In this document: piece by piece, positions 1 to 8,620 of the stretch | Position numbering within the stretch: the first letter of the stretch is position 1 | Layout: each line of letters opens with the position of its first letter | Virus record (IMG/VR): IMGVR_UViG_3300027746_001004 | Coordinates: 1-39,218 of that record | DNA from: a virus | DNA length: 39,218 nt | Direction: 5' to 3' (one strand) | The notes under the pieces: model-generated | Database searches by the model: none | What the model was told of the DNA's origin: nothing | The model's input: only the letters and a program-made list of their open reading frames with translations | Made by a program: the position numbers and the translations under genes

Positions 1-753
1 CAATTTAAAGAACCAACATTAGAATCAGACCGATTAAGAGTCGGATGGTTAGGTGGTTCATCACACTTACATGATATTCAGTTATTAGACCAACCTTTTG
101 GTAAAATAACAAATCTTAAAGATAAATTACAATTTGTTTTGTGTGGATTTGACACAAGAGGAAGTGTGACTGAAATCAATCAACAAACAGGTGAACATAA
201 AAAAAGAGACATTTTACCTCATGAAACTGTTTGGGCTCAATATGAAAAAATATTTACACAAAACCATTCATTAGTTTCCGAAGAATATAAAAAATATTTG
301 TTAAAATATACTCAAGAAGTTTATCCGAACCAATACAATGAATCGTACGTGAGAGTTTGGACACAACCCGTTACATCTTACGCAAAAAATTATTCAAAAT
401 TTGATGTATCTTTGGCACCAATCAAAAATACAATGTTTAACCGAATGAAATCACAATTGAAAGTAATTGAAGCGGGATTTTATAAGAAGGCGTTAATTAC
501 TTCTGATTTAGGTCCATATACCATCGATTTAAAACATTGTTTAGAACACGGTAATTTTGTTGATGGAAATGCTATGTTAGTAAATGAAAATAGAAATCAC
601 TCTGATTGGGCAAAATACATTAAGAAATTGGTTGATAACCCTAACTTAGTAAACGATATGGGTGAAAGATTATATGAAACTGTTAAAGACACATATGATT
701 TAAATAACGTTACAAAAAATAGAGCTGAATATTACAAATCTTTAATTAAATAA
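1..753 (+). CDS. Glycosyltransferase, GT4-like (5'-truncated by window edge)
   Basis: The frame is open from base 1, so the true start lies upstream of the window and 250 residues are visible. The visible part looks like the C-terminal nucleotide-sugar-binding half of a GT-B glycosyltransferase. An opening RVGWLGGSSHLHD resembles the start of the second Rossmann domain in GT4 enzymes. Later SLAPIKNTMFNRMKSQLKVIEAG followed by LITSDLGPY resembles the conserved acceptor/donor block in which a small-residue loop precedes a glutamate helix. An internal TTG at 139 is not a likely start. It is followed after one base by the exonuclease gene, consistent with one plus-strand transcript. Donor and acceptor sugars are unknown. 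Confidence 0.75.
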   Translation, partial: QFKEPTLESDRLRVGWLGGSSHLHDIQLLDQPFGKITNLKDKLQFVLCGFDTRGSVTEINQQTGEHKKRDILPHETVWAQYEKIFTQNHSLVSEEYKKYLLKYTQEVYPNQYNESYVRVWTQPVTSYAKNYSKFDVSLAPIKNTMFNRMKSQLKVIEAGFYKKALITSDLGPYTIDLKHCLEHGNFVDGNAMLVNENRNHSDWAKYIKKLVDNPNLVNDMGERLYETVKDTYDLNNVTKNRAEYYKSLIK

Positions 754-754
754 T

Positions 755-1456
755 ATGATTAACATACCATTAACTAAAATTTTATTTTTGGACATTGAAA
801 CTGTTGGTGTCCAACCTGATTGGGATTCATTAGTTAAACACAATGAAGCTCTTTCATTCCAATTCGAACATTATTTTGATTGGTTTCAAAAACGATTTCC
901 TGAAGACGGAGCCAACGGGGTTGGTCAAATGTTCGTTAATCGTTCAGCATTAGTTCCTGAATTTGCAAGAATCGCCTGTGTCAGTGTTGCGTTCGTAACA
1001 GAAAAGGGTGAAGTTAAAATGCAATCATTTAGCGATATTGATGAGAAAAAAATGTTGTTAGAAGTTCAAAAACTTTTATATAGAATTGGTGAACTTGGTT
1101 TCTTTTTATGTGGTCATAATGTTAAAGGATTTGATATTCCAATGTTGGCAAAACGTATGATTATGAATGGAATTATGCCGCCAAAGATTTTACCTGGTCA
1201 CGATACAAAACCATGGGAAATTAAAGCTTTGGATACAAAAGAAGTTTGGCAATATGGTGGATATGGTTCCATCGCATCTCTTGAACTTATGTGTGTTTGT
1301 TTAGGTGTTGAATCATCAAAAACAATGGAGATAACGGGTAATAAAGTACACGAAGCTTTTTGGGTTAAAAAAGATATTGAAGGTATTGTGAAATATTGTG
1401 AAAAAGATGTGTCGGTGTTAATTGATGTAATAAAAAAATTAATAGATTTAAAATAA
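755..1456 (+). CDS. DEDDy-type 3'-5' exonuclease (PolB-exonuclease-like)
   Basis: A 233-residue RNase H-fold exonuclease with all DEDD motifs visible. Motif I is FLDIET (D13, E15). Motif II is CGHNVKGFDIPML with D127. Motif III is YCEKD (Y214, D218), and the tyrosine puts it in the DEDDy class. It resembles the stand-alone 'predicted 3'-5' exonuclease related to PolB' family. The expected activity is metal-dependent removal of nucleotides from single-stranded 3' ends, for proofreading, repair or recycling of host DNA. No polymerase domain is attached. Its stop overlaps the dUTPase start by one base (TAATG), so the two nucleotide-metabolism genes are probably translated together inside a sugar-enzyme operon. 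Confidence 0.85.
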   Translation: MINIPLTKILFLDIETVGVQPDWDSLVKHNEALSFQFEHYFDWFQKRFPEDGANGVGQMFVNRSALVPEFARIACVSVAFVTEKGEVKMQSFSDIDEKKMLLEVQKLLYRIGELGFFLCGHNVKGFDIPMLAKRMIMNGIMPPKILPGHDTKPWEIKALDTKEVWQYGGYGSIASLELMCVCLGVESSKTMEITGNKVHEAFWVKKDIEGIVKYCEKDVSVLIDVIKKLIDLK

Positions 1457-2076
1457 TGGACAACATGAATCAATTGGGTTATGACCCAAAAATTTACGAA
1501 GAAATTTTAAAACAATTTGAAAAAATTAAACTTGAAGCAGGTATTGAACCTGATGATGAAAATCAAAAAGAATTTGAAGACCTTTTTGGTATTGATTTCG
1601 ATGATTTAGACGAACAGATTGCAATCAACGCTAAAACAAAATTTGTTGAGGTTGAATTGGTTAATAATGATGCCGTTTTTCCAAAATATGCCTATCCATC
1701 GGATTCAGGATTTGACTTACACTCAACACAAGATTTAACAATTGGTCCGTTTGGTAGAATTTTAGTTCCAACAGGTATTAAAGTTTCTTTCCAAGAGGGC
1801 TATGAAATTCAAGTTAGACCCAAGAGTGGTTTAGCCATTAAACAAGGATTAACAGTTCTTAACACACCAGGGACTGTTGACCAAGGATATACAGGTGAAA
1901 TACAAGTAATTGTGTTTAACACAAATAATCACACCGTGATGATACCTAAAGGTATGAAAGTTGCTCAAGCGGTATTGTGTCCCGTAATAAATGGAAAATA
2001 CGTAAGATTTGAACAAGTCGATACTCTTAATGAAAAAGATAGAGGCGATAATGGATTTGGTAGTACGGGAATTTAA
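1456..2076 (+). CDS. dut: dUTPase (deoxyuridine 5'-triphosphate nucleotidohydrolase)
   Basis: A trimeric-type dUTPase that hydrolyses dUTP to dUMP and PPi, keeping uracil out of phage DNA and supplying dTMP precursors. Visible motifs in order: motif 1 near residues 81-90 (SDSGFDL), motif 2 RPKSGLA at 121-127, motif 3 GTVDQGYTGEI at 139-149 with the catalytic D142, motif 4 near 164-177 (PKGMKVAQAVL), and the glycine-rich C-terminal motif 5 RGDNGFGSTG at 196-205. The protein is 206 residues, longer than the usual ~150. The extra ~60 residues at the N terminus are acidic and helical-looking with no recognised domain. ATG at 1456 overlaps the previous stop; a start nearer motif 1 cannot be excluded. 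Confidence 0.95.
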   Translation: MDNMNQLGYDPKIYEEILKQFEKIKLEAGIEPDDENQKEFEDLFGIDFDDLDEQIAINAKTKFVEVELVNNDAVFPKYAYPSDSGFDLHSTQDLTIGPFGRILVPTGIKVSFQEGYEIQVRPKSGLAIKQGLTVLNTPGTVDQGYTGEIQVIVFNTNNHTVMIPKGMKVAQAVLCPVINGKYVRFEQVDTLNEKDRGDNGFGSTGI

Positions 2077-2086
2077 AAATTAAAAA

Positions 2087-3721
2087 ATGATTACAGTAGG
2101 ATATTCAACAAGAGAACATAACCCTCAATTTATTGAGTACTTAAAGAAAAGTTCGGGGTTTAAAAAAATAGAAGTTATTGAAAAGATTAATAACGGAGAG
2201 AAATCACTGTCTCAAGTTTATAATGAAATTCTTGAGGAATCAACGACAGATATCGTTGTTCTTTGTCATGATGACATTTATTTTGATACCCCAAGTTGGT
2301 TTCACAAAATTAAAACTCATTTTGAAAAAAGTGATTTTGGTATTTTAGGAGTTGCAGGTACAACCAACATGTCTGACACTGGTAGATGGTGGGAGACTAA
2401 TCGTAGAAAAGATATGATTGGTATTGTTAACCACGAAAGTGAAGGAAAGAAATGGACTTCAAAATATTCAGATGATTTAGGTAAGTCAATTAGACAAACA
2501 GTTATTGTTGATGGTTTATTTATCGCGTTAAGTAAATCAAGAATTAAACACACATTTGATGAAGAGTTTGAAGGGTTTCACTTTTATGATATTGCGTTTT
2601 GTTTTAGAAATCATTTAGAAGGTGTTAAAGTTGGTGTAATCACCAACATCAGAATAACTCATAAGTCTATTGGTCAAACCAATGACCAATGGGAAGATAA
2701 TAGAAATTTTTTCGTTCAAAAATATAAAGATAATTTACCAAACAAAATTCCGTTTGACCCAAATAGAAGATTAAAAGTATTATTATCTTGTATTTCATTT
2801 AGAAATTTTACAGGTTCAGAATTATATGTTTTTGAATTGGCAAAAAGTTTAATCAAGTTAAATTGTAGTGTTACGGTTCTTTCACAAATTGGTGGTCCTG
2901 TAACTGACATGGCAAAAAAACTTGGGATTAAATGTGTTTCATTTGAAAATGCGCCAGGTTTCAAACTTGGTGACGGACAGTGGGGAACAAATACTCCTGA
3001 AGGATTTAAACCATCAACACCAAATGCATTATACCGTGTTGCAGAAGTAGATTATGATATAATCCACTTCCAACACAAACCTGTTGCAGAACGAATTTTA
3101 AATATGTATCCTGAATTGGATAAGATTTGTAGTATTCACTCTGAGGTCATTTCGTTAGAAGACCCAGTTGTTGACCCAACAATTAAAAAATACATTGCCA
3201 TTCGTCCTGAGATTAAAGAACACATGGTTGATAACTTTGAAATACCTGAAGAGATGATTAACATTATTTATAATCCTATAGATAATGAGAAATTTAAATC
3301 TAAAAACGCATCGACAGAAAATTATGTGTTATTTGTTGGTACCATAGATTATTTGAGAAAAGAATCAATCTTAGATTTAATTGAATATACCAGAGAGATT
3401 GGAAAAGAACTTTGGTTAGTTGGAGAAAATAATGGAAATTATTTGGAAAATGTTTTGTTGGAAGACCACGTAAAACATTTCCCATCAACTTGGAAGGTTG
3501 AGGATTTCATCTTAAAGGCTTATGAAACAGCAGGAATCCAATTAGGTAGAACAACAATTGAAAGTTGGATGTGTGGTAAATCAAGTTGGATTTATAAAGT
3601 CGATAAAGGTGGATTTATCCTTTCCAAAAAAAAATACGAACCACCAACAGATATTGAGAAATATTATACTATGGGTGTTGCTCAACAAATTAAAGACGAA
3701 TATCTTAAAATTCTTTCATAA
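2087..3721 (+). CDS. Two-domain glycosyltransferase (GT2-like + GT4-like fusion)
   Basis: A 544-residue protein with two apparent catalytic domains. Residues 1 to ~215 look like a GT-A fold: an opening beta strand, VVLCHDDIYF with an acidic HDD at 61-63 standing for the DxD metal site, VDGLFIAL at ~141 and FHFYDIAFC at ~164. From residue 229 a GT-B/GT4-like domain begins (RLKVLLSCISFRNFTGSELYVFELA), with LFVGTIDYLRKESILDLIEY near 411 marking its second Rossmann half. Fusions of this kind let one protein add two sugars in sequence. Acceptor unknown. It overlaps the next gene by one base (TAATG). Confidence 0.8.
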   Translation: MITVGYSTREHNPQFIEYLKKSSGFKKIEVIEKINNGEKSLSQVYNEILEESTTDIVVLCHDDIYFDTPSWFHKIKTHFEKSDFGILGVAGTTNMSDTGRWWETNRRKDMIGIVNHESEGKKWTSKYSDDLGKSIRQTVIVDGLFIALSKSRIKHTFDEEFEGFHFYDIAFCFRNHLEGVKVGVITNIRITHKSIGQTNDQWEDNRNFFVQKYKDNLPNKIPFDPNRRLKVLLSCISFRNFTGSELYVFELAKSLIKLNCSVTVLSQIGGPVTDMAKKLGIKCVSFENAPGFKLGDGQWGTNTPEGFKPSTPNALYRVAEVDYDIIHFQHKPVAERILNMYPELDKICSIHSEVISLEDPVVDPTIKKYIAIRPEIKEHMVDNFEIPEEMINIIYNPIDNEKFKSKNASTENYVLFVGTIDYLRKESILDLIEYTREIGKELWLVGENNGNYLENVLLEDHVKHFPSTWKVEDFILKAYETAGIQLGRTTIESWMCGKSSWIYKVDKGGFILSKKKYEPPTDIEKYYTMGVAQQIKDEYLKILS

Positions 3722-4878
3722 TGAAATTAGGTGTTATTGGTATTAATGACGTTGGGTTGTCGTTTGGTTTATTATGTGAAAAAAATGGATATGACGTTTT
3801 AGTTTCAAATATGGATGAAGATTATATTTTTAATCTTAATCAAAAGATTTGTATTACAAATGAACCATTAATTCAATCTATGTTATTTAACACTAAAAAA
3901 TTTAGTGCAACGACAAGTAATTTAGATGTGATTAAAAATTCTGATATCATTTTTATTTTTTCACAAACCCCATCTAATATTGAGGGTAACTACGACACAA
4001 CAAAAGTGTTTGATATAATTTCAGAATTTTATAGTTTATCATCACAAAATGTTCCTATTCATAATAAGAAAGTGGTTATATGTTCTACCACAAATCCTGG
4101 CGAAGTGGAACAAATACAACAAAGATTAAACATGTTTAATGTTCAGGTTGCTTACAACCCATTCTTTACAAATGAAGGTGAAATTGTTAAAGATATTGAA
4201 AATCATGAAATGGTTTTGATTGGTAGTGAATACCAAGAATTAACAAATGATTTAATTCAGTTACACACCAAAATTAAAAAAGTTCTTGTTAATGTTTATT
4301 CCATGTCATCAAAAGCTGCGGAATTGACAAAGATTGGAATTAATTCTTTTTTATCTGCAAAAATTAGTTACGCCAATATGTTAGGTGAAATTATCACTAA
4401 ATCAGGTATTGAAGATGAGGTTAATATGGTATTAAACGCAATTGGAGGTGATTCAGGAATTGGTAAAAAACACATGAACTATGGGTTTGGTTTTGGTGGT
4501 CCAACAATTAATGGGGACAATAAATCATTAAAACATTTTGCCGATAGTGTTGGTGCGGGTACTGATTTAATTTCAAGTGTTAATCAATTTAATAAATCTC
4601 ATATTTTATTTATTAAAAAATATTACACACAAAAAAATCCAAATAAAGAAATCCCATTTGTTATGAACCATATAACATATAAGAAAGGTTCTAATATTGT
4701 TGAAGAATCTCAACAATTCAAATTGTGTATTGAATTACTAAGTGATGGATATAGTGTAAATGTTATTGAAATCTCCGAAGTATCTACCAATCTAAATTCA
4801 TTATCTGAATCATATAACGGTAGATTAAAATTTTATAAGCCAGGTACAAAACCTGAAGGAATAGTAATTAATTTATAA
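3721..4878 (+). CDS. UDP-glucose/GDP-mannose dehydrogenase-like protein, catalytic Cys missing
   Basis: A 385-residue member of the nucleotide-sugar 6-dehydrogenase family by overall architecture. It has an N-terminal Rossmann strand (MKLGVIGINDVGLSFG), CSTTNPGEVE near 121-130, YNPFFTNEG near 145-153 and a central-helix block ELTKIGINSF at 201-210 that keeps the family Lys204 and Asn208. Active enzymes carry FGGSCFPKD. Here residues 258-266 read FGGPTINGD, so the nucleophilic cysteine is replaced by threonine. In the canonical NPEFLREG block the first glutamate is phenylalanine. The C-terminal UDP-binding domain is short. Four-electron oxidation to a uronic acid is therefore doubtful; another redox role or a purely binding role is possible. 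Confidence 0.75.
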   Translation: MKLGVIGINDVGLSFGLLCEKNGYDVLVSNMDEDYIFNLNQKICITNEPLIQSMLFNTKKFSATTSNLDVIKNSDIIFIFSQTPSNIEGNYDTTKVFDIISEFYSLSSQNVPIHNKKVVICSTTNPGEVEQIQQRLNMFNVQVAYNPFFTNEGEIVKDIENHEMVLIGSEYQELTNDLIQLHTKIKKVLVNVYSMSSKAAELTKIGINSFLSAKISYANMLGEIITKSGIEDEVNMVLNAIGGDSGIGKKHMNYGFGFGGPTINGDNKSLKHFADSVGAGTDLISSVNQFNKSHILFIKKYYTQKNPNKEIPFVMNHITYKKGSNIVEESQQFKLCIELLSDGYSVNVIEISEVSTNLNSLSESYNGRLKFYKPGTKPEGIVINL

Positions 4879-5597
4879 TGATAATATTAACCACAACATA
4901 TAATTGTGAAAATTATGTAGAAAAATCTTTGCTAACAATTATGACACAAAGATTTAAAGATTTTAAATGTTATATTACAGATGACATGTCAACCGATAAT
5001 ACGGTTAATGTAATAAAGAAAACTATATTAGGTGATGAAAGATTTATCCTAATTGAGAATAAAGAAAAAATGTATCAACCTGGTAATTACGACCAAGTAA
5101 TTCGTGGTTTAAATATTCCTGATAATGAAATATGTGTTGAGATTGATGGTGACGATTGGTTACCCAATTCAAATGTTTTATCGTTCATAGATGACGTTTA
5201 TAAAGATGAAAACGTTTGGATGACAAGTGGTTCTTTTAAGTATCATGATGGTCGGCCAGGGTTTGCAAATCCTCCAAAAAAATTTACAGATATTAGAAAA
5301 CAAACTTTTACATTGTCCCATATGAGAACATGGAAGTCTTGGTTATGGAAAAAAATTAAAGAAGAAGATTTAAAAGATAATAGTGGAAATTATTGGAGTG
5401 TTGCAGGTGATTTATCATTTATGTTTCCAATGTTAGAAATGTCGGGAGAAAATCACTTTAAATATATTCCAAATGTGTTATATATATACAATGAGTCAAA
5501 CCCATTAAATGACCACAAAGTTAATATGAATAAAGTAAGTTCAACCGTAAACATAATTAGAAATAAACTACAATATAATTTATTACAAAATGTCTGA
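4878..5597 (+). CDS. Glycosyltransferase family 2 protein
   Basis: A 239-residue GT-A enzyme. It opens with the classic GT2 pattern MIILTTTYNCENYVEKSLLTI, then TDDMSTDNT at 34-42 (nucleotide-binding DD.S.D.T) and VEIDGDDWLP with the metal-binding DGDD at 90-93. The length fits a single catalytic domain without membrane helices, so it should act in the cytoplasm on a soluble or virion-bound acceptor. It overlaps the upstream gene by one base and the downstream GT2 by eight, indicating coupled translation. Sugar specificity cannot be read. Confidence 0.9.
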   Translation: MIILTTTYNCENYVEKSLLTIMTQRFKDFKCYITDDMSTDNTVNVIKKTILGDERFILIENKEKMYQPGNYDQVIRGLNIPDNEICVEIDGDDWLPNSNVLSFIDDVYKDENVWMTSGSFKYHDGRPGFANPPKKFTDIRKQTFTLSHMRTWKSWLWKKIKEEDLKDNSGNYWSVAGDLSFMFPMLEMSGENHFKYIPNVLYIYNESNPLNDHKVNMNKVSSTVNIIRNKLQYNLLQNV

Positions 5598-6306
5598 AAA
5601 CTTTACTCCAAAAATTTCAATATGTATTCCATCATATGAAGCAAATGGTAGAGGTGTTGAATTTATCAATAAAAATATCCAATCAATTCTTTCTCAAACA
5701 TATAAAAATATGGAAATTGTAATTTCCGACCATTCAAAAAATGATGATATTGAGAACTACATTAAAGGGTTAGGGTTAGATAATATTGTGTATTTAAGAA
5801 ACACCGAGAATATTGGGTTTCCTGCTCACAATACTAATAACGCCATTAAAAATTCTAGTGGGGATTACATCAAATTGATGAATTTAGATGATTTTATTGT
5901 TGGTGAAGATACATTACAACTAATGGTTAATTTATTATTAAATGAAGGTAAATGGGTTATCAGTGGATGCATTCATTATGATTATGGAAATGGAAGTTGG
6001 ACAAATCCAATCATTCCTAGAATTGAAGGTGATGGTAGACATTTAATAAGGGGCATTAACTTTGTTGGTTGTCCAAGTGTTGGATTAATACCTCGTGATG
6101 AATATTTTGACACTGAAGTTTTATATATGATTGATTGTGAACTTTGGTATCGTATGTTTATAAAATATGGTTATCCGGGTGTTTTAAAAGATTATAGAAT
6201 ATCCGTTGGAATTGGAGACCATACATTAACTAGCCAATGGGCATTAAAACAAAGTGATTTACTTTATAAAGATATTGAGTATTGCAATAAAAAATTTTTA
6301 ATATGA
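5590..6306 (+). CDS. Glycosyltransferase family 2 protein
   Basis: A 238-residue single-domain GT2 enzyme. Landmarks are ISICIPSYEANG at 9-20, IQSILSQTYKNMEIVISDHS at ~30-49, and NLDDF at 98-102 as the probable DxD-type metal site. There is no transmembrane segment. It starts eight bases inside the upstream GT2 gene and ends with a four-base overlap (ATGA) with the following aminotransferase. It could be a diverged duplicate of its neighbour, but its N-terminal motif differs enough that this is only a suggestion. Confidence 0.88.
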   Translation: MSENFTPKISICIPSYEANGRGVEFINKNIQSILSQTYKNMEIVISDHSKNDDIENYIKGLGLDNIVYLRNTENIGFPAHNTNNAIKNSSGDYIKLMNLDDFIVGEDTLQLMVNLLLNEGKWVISGCIHYDYGNGSWTNPIIPRIEGDGRHLIRGINFVGCPSVGLIPRDEYFDTEVLYMIDCELWYRMFIKYGYPGVLKDYRISVGIGDHTLTSQWALKQSDLLYKDIEYCNKKFLI

Positions 6307-7460
6307 AAAACATACAATTATTTATCCCAAAATTTAGAAACGAAGAAATTTTTGAACACATGTCAACTTGTTTAGACAAAGGGTGGACTGGTTTAGGATT
6401 TAAAACCGTTGAAATTGAAAATGAATGGAAATCTTACACAGGATTACCTTACGCCCATTTTATAAACTCAAATACTTCAGGTCTCCATTTGGCAATCAAA
6501 ATATTAAAAGATACTAATAAATGGTCGGATGACGATGAAATCATTACAAGTCCATTAACATTTGTATCGTCAAATCATGCAATAATGTATGAAAATTTAA
6601 AACCTGTATTTGCAGATGTTGATGAACACTTGTGTTTAGACCCTGAATCAGTAGAATCAAAAATAACTAAAAAAACAAAGGCAGTTTTGTTTATTGGTAT
6701 TGGAGGTAATACTGGTGAACTTTATAAAATTATTGACTTATGTAAGAAACATAAGTTAAAGTTAATTTTAGATGCAGCACACATGTCAGGTACATTTGCA
6801 AAAAATCCATCAACAGGTGACGTTGAACATGTTGGTCATGGAGCTGACGTAACCGTATTTAGTTTCCAAGCCGTTAAAAACTTACCAACGGCAGATTCGG
6901 GTATGATTTGTTTTACAAATGAGGACTACGATACTTTAGTTAGAAAACTATCTTGGTTAGGTATTGATAAAGACACATACCAAAGAAGTAATGACAAAGG
7001 AAATTATAAGTGGGAATATGATTTAGTTGACGTTGGTTACAAATACCACGGAAACTCAATTATGGCATCAATGGCATTAGTTGGTTTAAAATATCTTGAC
7101 GAAGATAATAACAGAAGAAGAGAAATCTGTGAAAATTATGAAAAAGAATTAACCAAACATGGAATTCAAACTATAAAAACTCATAAAGATTGTGTATTGT
7201 CATCAAGACATTTATTTCAAATTGTTGTTAATCAAAGAAATAAATTTATGGAACTATTAAACTCAAACGGAATTTATCCTGGAGTTCACTATAGAGACAA
7301 TACCAATTATAAAATGTATAAACACGGATTTGGTACTTGTCCAAACTCTTTAACTATCTCTGAAAAATTAATAACACTACCATTACATATGAACTTAAAT
7401 GACGATGATGTGAAATACATCATAGAAAAAGTTATAGAAATAAATAAAAATTTAAATTGA
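6303..7460 (+). CDS. DegT/DnrJ/EryC1 PLP-dependent sugar aminotransferase
   Basis: A 385-residue fold-type I PLP enzyme. LILDAAHMSG (residues 154-163) supplies the PLP-ring aspartate, and VFSFQAVKNLPTADSGM places the Schiff-base lysine at K192 with the GG-type turn after it (here SG). INSNTSGLHLA at 54-64 is the phosphate-binding turn. Such enzymes transfer an amino group from glutamate to a keto-sugar nucleotide at C3 or C4. The next gene, a GNAT acetyltransferase, would be the natural partner for N-acetylating the product. Full length for the family. No 4,6-dehydratase making the keto-sugar substrate is visible in the window. Confidence 0.9.
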   Translation: MKNIQLFIPKFRNEEIFEHMSTCLDKGWTGLGFKTVEIENEWKSYTGLPYAHFINSNTSGLHLAIKILKDTNKWSDDDEIITSPLTFVSSNHAIMYENLKPVFADVDEHLCLDPESVESKITKKTKAVLFIGIGGNTGELYKIIDLCKKHKLKLILDAAHMSGTFAKNPSTGDVEHVGHGADVTVFSFQAVKNLPTADSGMICFTNEDYDTLVRKLSWLGIDKDTYQRSNDKGNYKWEYDLVDVGYKYHGNSIMASMALVGLKYLDEDNNRRREICENYEKELTKHGIQTIKTHKDCVLSSRHLFQIVVNQRNKFMELLNSNGIYPGVHYRDNTNYKMYKHGFGTCPNSLTISEKLITLPLHMNLNDDDVKYIIEKVIEINKNLN

Positions 7461-7461
7461 T

Positions 7462-7884
7462 ATGTTAGTTATTCGTGATTTTGAAAGAAATGACTCAACA
7501 AACGGGTTATTAAAAACACTTAAAGAAGTGTGGTCAGTTGATGAAATAAACGAATCAACATTAGATAAATGGTTTAATAATGATAATCACATGGTAGTTG
7601 CCGAGTTTAATGGTGAAATTGTTGGTTCTGCAACTTTACATTTACAACAAAAAATTATTCGTAATGGTGGTATTGCTGGATGTATTGAAGATGTTGTAGT
7701 TAGAGAGGATTATAGAGGAAATAACATTGGTTCTCAATTAATACAAGAATTAATTAAAAAGGCTGAAAATTTTGGGTGTTATAAAATAATTTTATCTTGT
7801 TTTCCTGAAAGGATTAATTTTTATAAAAAAAATGGATTTAATCAAGAGTCAATAACTATGAGATTTGATTTAAAAAAAATATAA
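7462..7884 (+). CDS. GNAT-family N-acetyltransferase
   Basis: A 140-residue single GNAT domain. CIEDVVVREDYRGNNIG (74-90) contains the beta4 strand and the acetyl-CoA pyrophosphate-binding R-G-x-x-I-G loop, and FYKKNGF at 120-126 is the typical C-terminal motif. The pattern is close to glucosamine-6-phosphate N-acetyltransferases of the GNA1 type (IEDIVV...YRGKG...FYEK.GF). It follows the aminotransferase after one base, so it may acetylate that enzyme's amino-sugar product instead of glucosamine-6-phosphate. Acts in the cytoplasm. Confidence 0.85.
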   Translation: MLVIRDFERNDSTNGLLKTLKEVWSVDEINESTLDKWFNNDNHMVVAEFNGEIVGSATLHLQQKIIRNGGIAGCIEDVVVREDYRGNNIGSQLIQELIKKAENFGCYKIILSCFPERINFYKKNGFNQESITMRFDLKKI

Positions 7885-7888
7885 TTAA

Positions 7889-8593
7889 ATGAAATTAGCA
7901 ATAATTATATCAACTTACTACCGTAAAGATGGTAGGTCTAGTAGTTTCTTAACAAGAGCTTTAAATAGTATTGCAAATCAAACCTATCAAGATTATAAAA
8001 TTTTTTTAACTGGTGATAGGTACGAAAACAATGAGGAGTTTGAAACTATATGTAAATCATTTCCTTACCCTGAAAAATTATTTTATCAAAATTTAGAGGT
8101 GGCAAAAGAAAGGGATATTTTTGATAATAAAGTAGATATTTGGAAATTTGGTGGGGTTAATGCAATAAACCATTCCATAAATATTTCAAGTAATGAAGGG
8201 TTTAATTATATTGTTAAACTTGACCATGATGATTTTTGGGAAAACAATCATTTAGAATTAATAAATGAATGTATTGAATTAAACAATCCGGCATTTATTT
8301 GTACCAAAAGTAAATATCGTGATACAATATTACCTAATATTTCAAGTCATGAAAAATATATTAATTTTAAACCATATCCAGAAACTTTAGTTCATTCCTC
8401 AATATGTTTTAATTTAAATCAACTACCCTTAAGATATAGGACTTTAGGTGATGAAAAATGTGGAGATAATTCATCAGATGGATGCTTATATTTTGAAATT
8501 AGAGAATTGATTGAAGAAAATAATTTAAAATCAGTATTAATAAATAAAATTACTTGCACGGTAGAAGGTGATGGTTATTTTAAAAACAACTAA
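7889..8593 (+). CDS. Glycosyltransferase family 2 protein
   Basis: A 234-residue GT2-like enzyme. MKLAIIISTYYRKDGRSSSF begins the domain, ALNSIANQTYQDYKIFLTGD follows at 24-43, and KLDHDDFWEN at 110-119 holds the DHDD metal site. The C-terminal part is short and contains LGDEKCGDNSSDG, compatible with a compact acceptor-binding region. Four bases separate it from the GNAT gene. The sequence is more AT-rich and more asparagine/lysine-rich than the conserved head genes. Specificity unknown. Confidence 0.85.
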   Translation: MKLAIIISTYYRKDGRSSSFLTRALNSIANQTYQDYKIFLTGDRYENNEEFETICKSFPYPEKLFYQNLEVAKERDIFDNKVDIWKFGGVNAINHSINISSNEGFNYIVKLDHDDFWENNHLELINECIELNNPAFICTKSKYRDTILPNISSHEKYINFKPYPETLVHSSICFNLNQLPLRYRTLGDEKCGDNSSDGCLYFEIRELIEENNLKSVLINKITCTVEGDGYFKNN

Positions 8594-8620
8594 ACATAAT
8601 AAAAAATAATAACATTTAAA

